Shown: positions 16,388 to 24,441 of the stretch, one piece after another | Position numbering within the stretch: position 1 is the stretch's first letter | Layout: each line of letters begins with the position of its first letter | Origin: Chitinivibrionales bacterium | Lineage (GTDB): Bacteria; Fibrobacterota; Chitinivibrionia; Chitinivibrionales; FEN-1185 | DNA: 64,000 nt | Direction of reading: 5' to 3' | Assembly (NCBI GenBank): GCA_035516255.1 | Contig: DATJAL010000051.1 | Coordinates: 62,001 to 126,000 of the forward strand | Position numbers and translations under genes: made by a program | Notes under the pieces: model-generated | The model's input: the letters and a program-made list of their open reading frames with translations, nothing else | Told to the model about the DNA's origin: nothing | The model's database searches: none

Positions 16388-16801
16388 TCATTGCTGCGTG
16401 GTCTGCAGCTCACGGAATCCCGCCCCGACCTTTTGCACGTCAGCGGGGAATTCCTCGAACTCCTGCACCCGGCGGATTTCTATGGTAGCATTGTCTTCGG
16501 CCGGGCAGCGTGACGCCCAGGAAATCGCCTCCTCGAGCGACGAAACGTTTATCATCCAGTACCCACCGAGCGTTTCCTTTACCTTTGGGAACGGGCCGCG
16601 GGCAACCACGGGATTGCCTTTGGAGAAGATGACGCGGGCCCCGGCCGACGGCGGGTGAAGGCCTTCGAGGGAAATCAAGACGCCGGCGTTTTTCAACGAC
16701 GCATTGTACTTCGACATTGCCGCGACCATTTCGGCATCGGGCATAACTCCCGGCAGCGCCTTCCCGTACCGCTTGGGTATCATCAGCATCATGAAACGCA
16801 T
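16388..16801 (-). CDS. YciI-like (DGPF/YCII domain) protein
   Basis: A 137-residue protein of the YCII superfamily (dimeric alpha-beta, ferredoxin-like). It starts MRFMMLMIPKRYG and contains GPFPKVKETLGGYWMINV (about 77-94) with the conserved E-A-I-S-W-A-S-R-C-P helix and the closing strand IEIRRV. Proteins of this type are often partnered with ECF sigma factors, but none is here. Start 16801 is set by AAAGGAG at the right spacing; the long upstream extension of the frame is not coding. A decayed relative lies just upstream. Confidence 0.85.
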   Translation of the reverse strand: MRFMMLMIPKRYGKALPGVMPDAEMVAAMSKYNASLKNAGVLISLEGLHPPSAGARVIFSKGNPVVARGPFPKVKETLGGYWMINVSSLEEAISWASRCPAEDNATIEIRRVQEFEEFPADVQKVGAGFRELQTTQQ

Positions 16802-16821
16802 GGAAGCTCCTTTGCTGAAAA

Positions 16822-17050
16822 TTAAAATGGCATTCTTAAAAACAGACGTAAGCCGGCCGCCGGATATGCAAAGCCCGTTTCCTTTTGTTCCGATTTGATC
16901 GGATGGGCCTCCACGCGGGCAGCGCCCCCGAATCAAACTCCGGATTGCGTTTTGCGATTGCGACCGCTTCCCGCAGGCCAACGGCCCCTAAATGGTAATG
17001 GCCGACGATTACCTCTCCGGTGTCTATTTTGTCAATTAATGAAATGGCAC
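16822..17050 (-). pseudogene. Remnant of a second YciI-type gene
   Basis: On the minus strand the end of a YCII domain can be read: VGHYHLGAVGLREAVAIAKR, then NPEFDSG. The frame breaks at a run of five C on the plus strand (16925-16929); one more base there gives DSGGAARVEAHPIKSEQ, the usual closing strand. There is no N-terminal half and no start codon; the fragment begins next to the GlsB stop. It appears to be a truncated duplicate of the YciI gene that follows. Confidence 0.4.
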
Positions 17051-17067
17051 GCGCCGGCGCGTACTTG

Positions 17068-17313
17068 CTATGCCCGTTTGAATAATCTGAGCGCAAGAAT
17101 GAGTACGATGGCCCCGATGGTGGCCACAAGAATGTTTGCGGGAAGACCTTTTGCCGCATGGACGCCGAACACTTTGAAAAGGTATCCGCCGATTAATGCT
17201 CCCAGAACCCCTACCACGAGATCGCCGAAAACGCCGTAGCCCCCGCCCTTGACAATTCGCGCCGCCAGCCAGCCCGCCGCCAGCCCCACCAAGAGAAACC
17301 AGACGAAATCCAT
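17068..17313 (-). CDS. GlsB/YeaQ/YmgE-family (transglycosylase-associated) membrane protein
   Basis: An 81-residue inner-membrane protein of the GlsB/YeaQ/YmgE family, small Gly-rich proteins induced by stress. Three hydrophobic segments show the family pattern: LLVGLAAGWLAARIVKGGGYG, DLVVGVLGALIGGYLFKVFG and NILVATIGAIVLILALRLF. Start 17313 follows CCAAAGGAAAAA. A sigma-54-type promoter lies 50 bases upstream at 17363-17376. Confidence 0.9.
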   Translation of the reverse strand: MDFVWFLLVGLAAGWLAARIVKGGGYGVFGDLVVGVLGALIGGYLFKVFGVHAAKGLPANILVATIGAIVLILALRLFKRA

Positions 17314-17362
17314 TGATTTTTTCCTTTGGGAAATCATTGTTCCGAAAGATAATGATGGAGCA

Positions 17363-17376
17363 GCAAAGAAAATGCC
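17363..17376 (-). promoter_or_regulatory. Sigma-54-type promoter of the GlsB-family gene
   Basis: Minus-strand TGGCATTTTCTTTGCTG, exact GG-N10-GC with TTGC, 50 bases from the start at 17313. Confidence 0.72.
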
Positions 17377-17473
17377 ACCGGAGTTTTTAACGGCATTCAT
17401 GCTCAAGAATGAAACTATTCCAGGAAATGAGAGGGGAAGGACTGCAAGTACGGTTAGTTGGATTGGCGTCGGC

Positions 17474-18028
17474 TCAATAATATTTCTCAATCCCGCCAAA
17501 CCCGAACGTGCGTTTCTTTTTCGTCATTGCAATAAAATACTTCAGACGTTTTCTGAATTCAGCGGGCCTGTTCCGAGCCCCATCGATGAAGGCGATCCGG
17601 ATCTTAATATATGACTGCGAAAATTCCTGAAAATTTCTCCACGCGGCTTTGTCAGCCTTTATGCTTTTCATGATGTCCCGCGGAATCTCAAATTTTCCGT
17701 TAAAAACATCCTTTGCCGCCGTCAGGACCTCATGCATGACCTTTCCCTTTTTCGCGAGGGCGGCCAGCCTTTCCCGGTTCGATTGTGAATAGGGAGTTTT
17801 CGGATTTCTCGGTGTGAACCGCTGGGCGAATCGCCGGTCATCGATTCTTCTGACAATGCTGTCGATCCACCCGAAGCAGAGCGCTTCTTCAACGGCGTCA
17901 TTGTAGGATATTCTCGGCTTCCCGGTTTCTTTTTTGTAATAGACGAGCCAGACTTCCTTTTCGCTCTTGTAATGTTTCTTGAGCCAGGAGCGCCACTGTT
18001 TGCGGTTGGTTACCTGCAACGTTTTCAT
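17474..18028 (-). CDS. YdeI/OmpD-associated family protein
   Basis: A 184-residue cytoplasmic protein of the bacteriocin-protection YdeI/OmpD-associated family. The N-terminal half has the family block EVWLVYYKKETGKPRISYND followed by AVEEALCFGWIDSIV and RRFAQRFTPRNPKTPYSQSN (about 24-90). The C-terminal half (about 100-184) is the helical YdeI domain. Biochemical role is not established. The start MKTLQV at 18028 is preferred over 18076 because family members start there. It is a single gene; no clear promoter was seen. Confidence 0.87.
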   Translation of the reverse strand: MKTLQVTNRKQWRSWLKKHYKSEKEVWLVYYKKETGKPRISYNDAVEEALCFGWIDSIVRRIDDRRFAQRFTPRNPKTPYSQSNRERLAALAKKGKVMHEVLTAAKDVFNGKFEIPRDIMKSIKADKAAWRNFQEFSQSYIKIRIAFIDGARNRPAEFRKRLKYFIAMTKKKRTFGFGGIEKYY

Positions 18029-18184
18029 GGGCGTTATTGATTGTAATCGCGGAGCAGGAGAATGAGGGACCGTCAAATTTAAAAAAACCCTTTCTTGGCA
18101 CCGGCATTGTCAGAACGGTTTGCACTTTTAAGAAGATACATTTTCATTTCAATCAAACCAGGCGACTAAATGACGTTCCTTGGT

Positions 18185-18198
18185 GGCACATTTGTTGC
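18185..18198 (+). promoter_or_regulatory. Sigma-54-type promoter of the lipoprotein/PorV-like/Slp operon
   Basis: Plus-strand TGGCACATTTGTTGCCT, essentially perfect, 110 bases before the start at 18308. Confidence 0.75.
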
Positions 18199-18307
18199 CT
18201 TATCCTCATAGCCACGCACATCTTAAAAATAAAATAGTGTCCGCGATTAAACCACAGGTTGGGAGTCATGATGGCACCGGAGGGAGCTTCCGGGAAAGGA
18301 GCAGCGC

Positions 18308-18922
18308 ATGATGAGAACAGGTGTTTTTGTTATTTTCACGGCGGCGGCGTCCGTTCTGTTGCCCGGTTGTTACACGCAAATCCGCAGTGTCGAACGGCCC
18401 GCCGTGGCCGCGCCCGTCCCGGAATATTACCCGCCTCAACCGATGGAGGAATGTTATGAGGTGGAGGACGAGTGGGGCGAACCGGCGCAGCGCTGCTTTG
18501 ACATATACGACGACGAAGACTGGTACCGTTACCACCATTATCCCGAACGGTACAGTTACTATTATTATCATCGGTACGGCACCTGTCCGCCGTACCTGTT
18601 TTTTGACGCGGGCTGCGGTTGCTGCCGGCGGGCCGCTCCCCTCGAGCCGGTCCCGCCCAATTACCGCTACGGGCGTGCGGGCGCGGCACGGCAGCCGGCG
18701 CATAACCGTTCGTCAAGAATAAACCGCGTGCCGCCGCCGGGCGCCGCTTCGCCCGCTCCTTCCCAAGGCACGGAGGCAAAAAAGGAAGCCACCCAGCAGC
18801 CCCTGCCGCCGGCCGAATCCGAGGATCGCTCGGGCCGTTCCGAAGAAGCGCCGCAAAGCGGCGGAGGGGAAAGCTCCGGATCCTCCGGCGGCGGTGACCA
18901 CCGTTCAAGAGGTGAACGATAG
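18308..18922 (+). CDS. Tyr-rich lipoprotein of unknown function
   Basis: A 204-residue predicted lipoprotein (lipobox LLPGC, Cys about 21). The mature part has an acidic, Tyr-rich and Cys-bearing region (about 35-100, including WYRYHHYPERYSYYYYHRYG and CGCC) and a disordered Pro/Ser/Gly/Glu-rich tail (about 130-204). No family recognised. The ATG follows AAAGGAG. It is the first gene of a three-gene plus-strand operon with the PorV-like barrel (44-base gap) and the Slp-type lipoprotein, so it probably sits at the outer membrane. Confidence 0.75.
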   Translation: MMRTGVFVIFTAAASVLLPGCYTQIRSVERPAVAAPVPEYYPPQPMEECYEVEDEWGEPAQRCFDIYDDEDWYRYHHYPERYSYYYYHRYGTCPPYLFFDAGCGCCRRAAPLEPVPPNYRYGRAGAARQPAHNRSSRINRVPPPGAASPAPSQGTEAKKEATQQPLPPAESEDRSGRSEEAPQSGGGESSGSSGGGDHRSRGER

Positions 18923-18966
18923 TTTATAACGCTGCGAGCGCCATCCATTTAAAAAAGGAGAAAACG

Positions 18967-20214
18967 ATGCCTCAATTTCGAATTCAATCTCCATTGACCT
19001 GTGTAAAGGTGATTTTCATGACGGCGTGCATCGCCGCAACGGCGCATGCGACCCTCGTGTTCCAGACCGGCGCGGGCGTCAGGTCGTTTGCGCTGGCGAA
19101 CAATTACACCGCCATGCCGTCCGGCGTGTCGGGACTCTATTTCAATCCGGCGGCGCTCGGTTTCCTTTCGTCAAGCCAGGCCTCGTTTTCGGTCGATTGG
19201 ATCAACAACCTTGTGAACACCGCGTATTTCGGCACCGCCGACTCGGCCGGACGGCAGAGCGTGCGCATCCTGAACGCGGGCCTGGCGATGAAGGTTCCCA
19301 CGAGCGTGGGAGGGCTGGGCTTCGGCGCCGCCTACCAGAGCCCGCTTTCGTTCGCGGACCAGCTCACCTATCAAGGACAGTACCTCCAGGGCGGATCACT
19401 CGTTCAGGAAAGCAAAGACTATCACGCGGCCGGGTCGCTGGATTTCTGGAGCGTTGGCGGCGGCGTCCAGGTGGCGGAAGGACTGTCGCTGGGCGGGTCG
19501 ATTTCGCTCGTTACCGGGCGGGAAGACGTCTTGGTGCAGTATTCGCGATTTACAAATGGCATAATCCTGGATTCGGTGAACGACGATTACTCCGCGTCGA
19601 TCGAAAGGGACTACCTCGGGTTTGATTTCCGGGTCGGCGTCCTGTATGAGCCGACAAAGCTGTTCCGCATCGGCCTGATGATCGCCGTGCCGGCGGTGGA
19701 ACGCTTCAGCGAGACCGACGACGAATCGTTCCCCCTGCTCGACAGCACCGACTCCTTCACGAGCAACGGCCAGCTCGAATCCTCGTTTTCCGGGGCGCTC
19801 GGCGTGGCGGTGCCGCTTCAGTTTCTCACCCTAGCCGTCGACGCGCGTTTCAGGGCGCCCTACAACGGGCAGCCGGACAACAGCGACGCGTCACGCTGGA
19901 GGATGGGGGCGGGCCTGGGCGTCGAGGTGCCCATCCGCGTCATCGGCCTGGTTGCAAGGGCCGGCTACAGCTACGACCAGTTCGATCCCTATGAGTTTCT
20001 TTTCAAATACGACTACAGCGCGGCCGACGTCGTGCCGTATACTGCGGTGCAGGACCGGCAGCTCATATCGGGCGGGCTTGAATACAGTCCCACACGCAGG
20101 GTCTCGTTTGAGGCGGCATACGGCTATTCGTTCTGGAAGCTTTCCACCGATGCCGTGCTTTTGGAGATGCACCATCTTCACCGCGTCGTGGTGGGCATGA
20201 CGATTCGGTATTAA
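18967..20214 (+). CDS. PorV/FadL-like outer-membrane beta-barrel protein
   Basis: A 415-residue exported barrel of the PorV/PorQ/UPF0164 type, with a signal peptide (about 1-34) and the family opening FALANNYTAMPSGVSGLYFN followed by PAALGFL. Many alternating strands and a C-terminal strand ending in aromatic residues (VVVGMTIRY) fit an outer-membrane barrel. Members transport hydrophobic molecules (FadL) or act in type IX secretion (PorV); neither role can be fixed here. The first ATG follows AAAAAAGGAG. Middle gene of the operon. Confidence 0.78.
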   Translation: MPQFRIQSPLTCVKVIFMTACIAATAHATLVFQTGAGVRSFALANNYTAMPSGVSGLYFNPAALGFLSSSQASFSVDWINNLVNTAYFGTADSAGRQSVRILNAGLAMKVPTSVGGLGFGAAYQSPLSFADQLTYQGQYLQGGSLVQESKDYHAAGSLDFWSVGGGVQVAEGLSLGGSISLVTGREDVLVQYSRFTNGIILDSVNDDYSASIERDYLGFDFRVGVLYEPTKLFRIGLMIAVPAVERFSETDDESFPLLDSTDSFTSNGQLESSFSGALGVAVPLQFLTLAVDARFRAPYNGQPDNSDASRWRMGAGLGVEVPIRVIGLVARAGYSYDQFDPYEFLFKYDYSAADVVPYTAVQDRQLISGGLEYSPTRRVSFEAAYGYSFWKLSTDAVLLEMHHLHRVVVGMTIRY

Positions 20215-20234
20215 CGTTTGTCAAGGAGGAAATC

Positions 20235-20891
20235 ATGATCAGCGCGGAAAAAATAATCGCGGCGGCGGGACTCGCGGCCGTTGTCTTGTTCGGGTGCACC
20301 GAGTATCCCATATCGAAAGCATACGTCAAGCAGGCCGCGCCGGGCGTCACCATACCTATGGTGCAGGGCAAACCGTCGGACTACGAGGGAAAAATCGTGA
20401 TCTGGGGGGGAAGGATCCTCGAGGTCGTCAACGACTCAGCCGGAAGCAGGATCACGGTCATCGAGACCGCGCTCGACGACGACGGCTACCCGGGGTCGCT
20501 TACCACCTCTATGGGAAGATTCATCGCAATGACCCGCGGTTTTCTGGACCCCGCGATCTACAGCAAAGGGCGACTGGTGACGATCGCCGGTGGAATCACC
20601 GGCGTCGAGACGCGGGCGCTCGGCAAGGGAACCTACCGCTATCCAGTGCTTGACATTAAAGAGATGCGGTATTGGCAGACACAGCCGTATATCTGGTATC
20701 CCTCGTACTACGATTTCGGGTTTTATCCCTGGCACCGCTACGGCTGGTACGCCCGACCGTACGGCTATATGCGGTTCGACGGCCCCTACTACGGAGAAGA
20801 ATACGAGGAAGCAATTCCTCAAGCGGCTCCGCAAGAGCAAGACACGGTTTTGCGACGCGGCGGAGCCGACACGGCGAAGTTTGAAAAATAG
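20235..20891 (+). CDS. Slp-family outer-membrane lipoprotein
   Basis: A 218-residue lipoprotein of the Slp family (starvation-inducible outer-membrane lipoprotein). It has the lipobox LFGC (Cys about 22), then the Slp domain (about 35-150): YEGKIVIWGGRILEVVN, the VIETALDDDGYP strand and GRFIAMTRGFLDPAIY. A Tyr/Pro-rich tail (about 155-200) is extra. In E. coli Slp is induced on starvation. It follows the barrel gene by 20 bases with AAGGAGG before the ATG. Confidence 0.87.
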   Translation: MISAEKIIAAAGLAAVVLFGCTEYPISKAYVKQAAPGVTIPMVQGKPSDYEGKIVIWGGRILEVVNDSAGSRITVIETALDDDGYPGSLTTSMGRFIAMTRGFLDPAIYSKGRLVTIAGGITGVETRALGKGTYRYPVLDIKEMRYWQTQPYIWYPSYYDFGFYPWHRYGWYARPYGYMRFDGPYYGEEYEEAIPQAAPQEQDTVLRRGGADTAKFEK

Positions 20892-20893
20892 GC

Positions 20894-20917
20894 GCCGGAA
20901 GCGCTCAGGCGCCGGAT
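20894..20917. terminator. Short GC-rich hairpin between convergent Slp and ftsH
   Basis: The repeated GGCGCCGG at both ends of a 24-base stretch can pair through GGCGCC. There is no T run, so it is a weak terminator candidate. Confidence 0.3.
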
Positions 20918-22884
20918 GACACCGTTGCTTCCAGCATGGTCTTGAATTCGTCGGCGCCGATGCTTTCCTTCTCCAGGAGCCGTGCCGCGATCGTCTTGAG
21001 TTTGTCAAGCTGTTTCTCGAGAAGGCCGCTTACCGCCGCATAGCGCTCGCGGATGATGCGGGCGACCTGTTCGTCCACATACTGCTGCGTGGTTTCGGCG
21101 TACTCGCGGTTCTGCCCCAGCGCCAGCGCCTCTCCCAAATACCCCGCCCCCCGCTGCGACTGCAGCACCACGTTTTCGAATTTCTCGCTCATGCCGAATT
21201 CGGTGATCATGCGGCGCGCGATGTCGGTGGCCTTGACAAGGTCGTTGGCCGCGCCCGTGGAGACCCTGCCGAACACCAGCTGCTCGGCCGCCCTGCCGCC
21301 GAGCAGCACGTCTATTTTCGAAATGAGCTCGTCGCGCGTGAGCAGGTAGCGGTCTTCGGTGGGCGTCTGCATGGTGTAGCCGAGCGCCGCCACGCCCCTC
21401 GGCACGATGGTGATCTTCTGCACCGGGTCGCTGCCGGGCGTGAGGGCCGCGGTGACGGCGTGTCCCGTCTCGTGATACGCCACGATCTCGCGCTCCTGTT
21501 TGTTGACAAGCCGCGATTTCTTCTGCAGGCCAGCCATGCTTTTCTCGATGGCCTCCTCAAAGTCCATCTGGGTCACCGCTGCGCGGCCGTTGCGCACGGC
21601 GAACAGCGCCGCCTCGTTCACGATGTTTGCCAGGTCGGCGCCCGAAAGCCCGGCGGTGGCCCGCGCCACCGCGTCGAGGTCGACGGAGGGGCCGAGCGTG
21701 ACGTCCTTGACATGGAGGAGCAGGATCGCCTTTCTCCCGGAAAGGTCCGGCTTGTCGATCACCACCTGGCGGTCGAACCGGCCCGGCCGCAGCAGCGCCG
21801 CGTCGAGCACCTCGGGGCGGTTCGTGGCGGCCAGAATGATCACGCCCACCCGGCCGTCGAAGCCGTCCATCTCCACGAGGAGCTGGTTGAGGGTCTGCTC
21901 GCGCTCGTCGTTAGCACCCACCACGCCCGGCAGGCGGGTCTTTCCGATTGCGTCAAGCTCGTCGATGAAGATGATGCAGGGCGCCTTCTCGCGGGCCTGG
22001 CGGAACAGGTCGCGCACGCGCGAGGCGCCCACGCCCACGAAGAGCTCCACGAACTCCGCGCCGTTGATCCGGAAGAACGGCACGTGCGCCTCGCCCGCGA
22101 CCGCCCGGGCCATGAGCGTTTTTCCGGTCCCGGGCGGCCCAACGAGCAGCACCCCCTTGGGGATCTTGCCGCCGATGGCGGTGTATTTTTGCGGCGTTCT
22201 CAGAAAGTCGACGAGCTCGGCGAGCTCTTCCTTGGCCTCGTCGGCGCCCGCCACGTCGGCGAAGGTGGTCTTGGTGTCGCCCTCGGCGACCAGTTGCGCC
22301 TTGTTCTGTCCGAACGCCATGACCCCGCTGCCCAATTTCCCGACCCTGCTGAACAACACCTGCCACAGGATGATCATGAGGACGAACGGAACGATCCAGG
22401 TGAGCACCAGGCTTAAAAGCGAATTTTTTGACTGGGGTTCGGCAAAATACTGGACGTGCAGGGAATCAAGCAGGGGAATGAACGAGGGATCGCCCACGGG
22501 CACGGTGCGGAAGACCGTCTCGCTTTCGAGCGATTTTATCTTTTGCGGCGAGGCCTTCTGCGCCGAGTCCAGTTCCTGCCGCGTATAGGGATAGCCGGTG
22601 ATGTACTTGTCGGTTATCTCGACGCGCTTAATTTTTCCCGTGCGGATGTTCTCCTTGAAAACGCTGAACTCCACGGTCTGCTCCGCGGGTTTAGACACGA
22701 GCTGGTTGATCACGATGAGCGCCGCGAGCATGACCAGGAAATACCAGAACGAAAAATTGATTTTTTGCCTGTTGAAGCTGAAGAACGAATGATGTTTGTG
22801 CACGCCGGGGTCGGCGCCGTTTCGGTTCTCCTTCTGATCGCGGGCCGCTTCCGCCGGGCCCTCGTCGTCATTCTGTTGTTGCAT
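20905..22884 (-). CDS. ftsH: ATP-dependent zinc metalloprotease FtsH
   Basis: A 659-residue membrane AAA+ protease that degrades damaged membrane and short-lived regulatory proteins. Order: cytoplasmic N tail (about 1-38), first helix (about 42-62), periplasmic domain, second helix (about 160-178), AAA module with Walker A GPPGTGKT (about 250), Walker [10 protein letters not shown] and the arginine-finger region [20 protein letters not shown], then the M41 peptidase with HETGHA (about 468) and the third zinc ligand region. Normal length. Its start lies 20 bases after the M50 protease stop, so two membrane proteases form one operon. Confidence 0.97.
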   Translation of the reverse strand: MQQQNDDEGPAEAARDQKENRNGADPGVHKHHSFFSFNRQKINFSFWYFLVMLAALIVINQLVSKPAEQTVEFSVFKENIRTGKIKRVEITDKYITGYPYTRQELDSAQKASPQKIKSLESETVFRTVPVGDPSFIPLLDSLHVQYFAEPQSKNSLLSLVLTWIVPFVLMIILWQVLFSRVGKLGSGVMAFGQNKAQLVAEGDTKTTFADVAGADEAKEELAELVDFLRTPQKYTAIGGKIPKGVLLVGPPGTGKTLMARAVAGEAHVPFFRINGAEFVELFVGVGASRVRDLFRQAREKAPCIIFIDELDAIGKTRLPGVVGANDEREQTLNQLLVEMDGFDGRVGVIILAATNRPEVLDAALLRPGRFDRQVVIDKPDLSGRKAILLLHVKDVTLGPSVDLDAVARATAGLSGADLANIVNEAALFAVRNGRAAVTQMDFEEAIEKSMAGLQKKSRLVNKQEREIVAYHETGHAVTAALTPGSDPVQKITIVPRGVAALGYTMQTPTEDRYLLTRDELISKIDVLLGGRAAEQLVFGRVSTGAANDLVKATDIARRMITEFGMSEKFENVVLQSQRGAGYLGEALALGQNREYAETTQQYVDEQVARIIRERYAAVSGLLEKQLDKLKTIAARLLEKESIGADEFKTMLEATVSSGA

Positions 22885-22904
22885 AGCAACCTCGTGAATG
22901 GGTG

Positions 22905-23537
22905 TTAGCGCGCAGCCCCGAACAGATGCGCTATCATCGAGTAAAGGGTGTTCTGCATGCCCGCAATAACGGGGTTGAGGAGCCCCGTAAGGATGAAAAA
23001 CGCGAGGATGAAAAACCCGTACGGCTCCAGCTTCGCCAGGCTCTCCTGCATCTCCCGCGGCAACACCGCCATGAGCACTTTTGATCCGTCAAGCGGCGGA
23101 ATGGGAATGAGGTTGAACGCCCCCAGGATGATGTTGATCCGCGCGACGAACTCAAGCGCGCCGGAAACCCCGGCGCCGCCTTGCGGGCCGAGCAGGGTCT
23201 CGATGCCGAGCGCGATAATTGCGATGAGGATGTTGGCGCAGCAGCCTGCAAGCGCCACCGAGACAAGGCCGAACCTGAAATTGCTTAACTTGTAATAATT
23301 CACCGGCACCGGTTTTGCCCAACCGAATCCCGCAATAAAAAGCATGAGCGTGCCGATGGGGTCGATGTGGCTTGCCGGGTTCAGCGTGAGTCGCCCCATG
23401 ACTTTGGCCGTGTCGTCTCCGAACAACAGGGCGACCGCGCCGTGGGCGAGCTCATGGGCGATTATGGAATACAATAATATGCCCGCGACGATGGCAAAGG
23501 TGACCGGATCATGGATCAGGAGAGAAAAAAAATTCAT
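22905..23537 (-). CDS. Site-2-protease-like (M50) membrane metalloprotease
   Basis: A 210-residue polytopic protease of the short M50B group. The zinc-binding motif HELAH (His28, Glu29, His32) lies in the first helix, and the second metal motif is in IPIPPLDGSKVL (about 145-156). The block LTLNPASHIDPIGTLML follows the usual layout. It lacks PDZ and CBS domains. Such enzymes cut substrates inside the membrane; the target is unknown. First gene of the operon with ftsH. Confidence 0.9.
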   Translation of the reverse strand: MNFFSLLIHDPVTFAIVAGILLYSIIAHELAHGAVALLFGDDTAKVMGRLTLNPASHIDPIGTLMLFIAGFGWAKPVPVNYYKLSNFRFGLVSVALAGCCANILIAIIALGIETLLGPQGGAGVSGALEFVARINIILGAFNLIPIPPLDGSKVLMAVLPREMQESLAKLEPYGFFILAFFILTGLLNPVIAGMQNTLYSMIAHLFGAAR

Positions 23538-23725
23538 GGAAAACCGGTGAGCTCAGGTGATTTGTTTTCAGCGTTTCGAATTCATTCTCAATTTGGGAAA
23601 AACCATTCCCACTTTTGCAAAACGTCCGATGGCCTGCCCTGTTTTTTATATCGGCCAGAGGAGGAACATTTTCTGGCGAAGCTTCTCTTTTACCCCATTG
23701 ATTAAATCCGCCTTACTTGTTAATT

Positions 23726-23739
23726 GGAATGATACTTGC
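23726..23739 (+). promoter_or_regulatory. Sigma-54-type promoter of the tail-collar/propeller operon
   Basis: Plus-strand TTGGAATGATACTTGCAAT, GG-N10-GC with TTGC, 46 bases before the ATG at 23785. It lies inside the longest frame (from 23557), confirming the later start. Confidence 0.65.
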
Positions 23740-23784
23740 AATTCTATTGCCAACCGGCAGTTTATTAAACCAAAGGAGGACGAA

Positions 23785-24405
23785 ATGGCAGGCTCTTTTT
23801 TACGTTGGAAAACGGAACTTAAATCTGCGTTGATAGTTTCCGGTGTCATGTTTGCCGCCTTTTTCCTGCCGGTAAACGCCCAGAACAATTATCTCGGCGA
23901 AATAAAGATGTTTGCCGGCAATTTCGCGCCTGTGGGATGGGCGTTGTGCAACGGACAGCTGCTTCAAATCAGCCAGAACACCGCCCTGTTCTCCCTGCTC
24001 GGAACCACCTACGGCGGAGACGGCGTCACAACGTTCGCCCTGCCTGATCTCCAGGGCAGGTTTCCCATGGCCGCGGGAAGCGGCACCGGCCTCACGGTCA
24101 GGAATCTTGGCGACAAGGGCGGGCAGGAGACCGTGACCCTCACCGAGGCACAGATGCCCAGCCACACGCATACCGCGTCTGTTTCGGCTGATTCAACGGT
24201 GGCGACGTCCGACAGCCCGCAAAAGGCATTGCCGGCCCGCAACGCCTCAGCAACGCCGGCGTACGGAAAGAACGCAAACACCCTCATGGCAAATACCGTG
24301 ACCGTGGGACTCGCGGGCGGAAACCAGCCGCATCCGAATGTCCCGCCTTACACCTGTGTCAATTTCATCATTGCGCTCCAGGGAATCTTTCCGTCCCGCA
24401 ATTAG
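23785..24405 (+). CDS. Secreted phage tail-collar domain (MdpB-like) protein
   Basis: A 206-residue protein with a signal peptide (about 1-33, ending VNAQ) followed by a full tail-collar domain: YLGEIKMFAGNFAPVGWALC, NGQLLQISQNTALFSLLGTT, YGGDG, FALPDLQGRFPM, MPSHTH and PPYTCVNFIIALQGIFPSRN. Related 'microcystin-dependent' proteins (MdpA/MdpB) occur in many bacteria; their job is unknown. The usual phage protein has no signal peptide, so an exported form is notable. ATG 23785 is set by AAAGGAGGACGAA. It leads a two-gene operon with the propeller protein. Confidence 0.9.
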   Translation: MAGSFLRWKTELKSALIVSGVMFAAFFLPVNAQNNYLGEIKMFAGNFAPVGWALCNGQLLQISQNTALFSLLGTTYGGDGVTTFALPDLQGRFPMAAGSGTGLTVRNLGDKGGQETVTLTEAQMPSHTHTASVSADSTVATSDSPQKALPARNASATPAYGKNANTLMANTVTVGLAGGNQPHPNVPPYTCVNFIIALQGIFPSRN

Positions 24406-24441
24406 GGCCGGGACAGAATGGAGAAAATAAAGGAGTCCCAA

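Noticed and set aside
21460-22588. Two long plus-strand frames over ftsH
   Set aside because: Shadows of the conserved ftsH gene.
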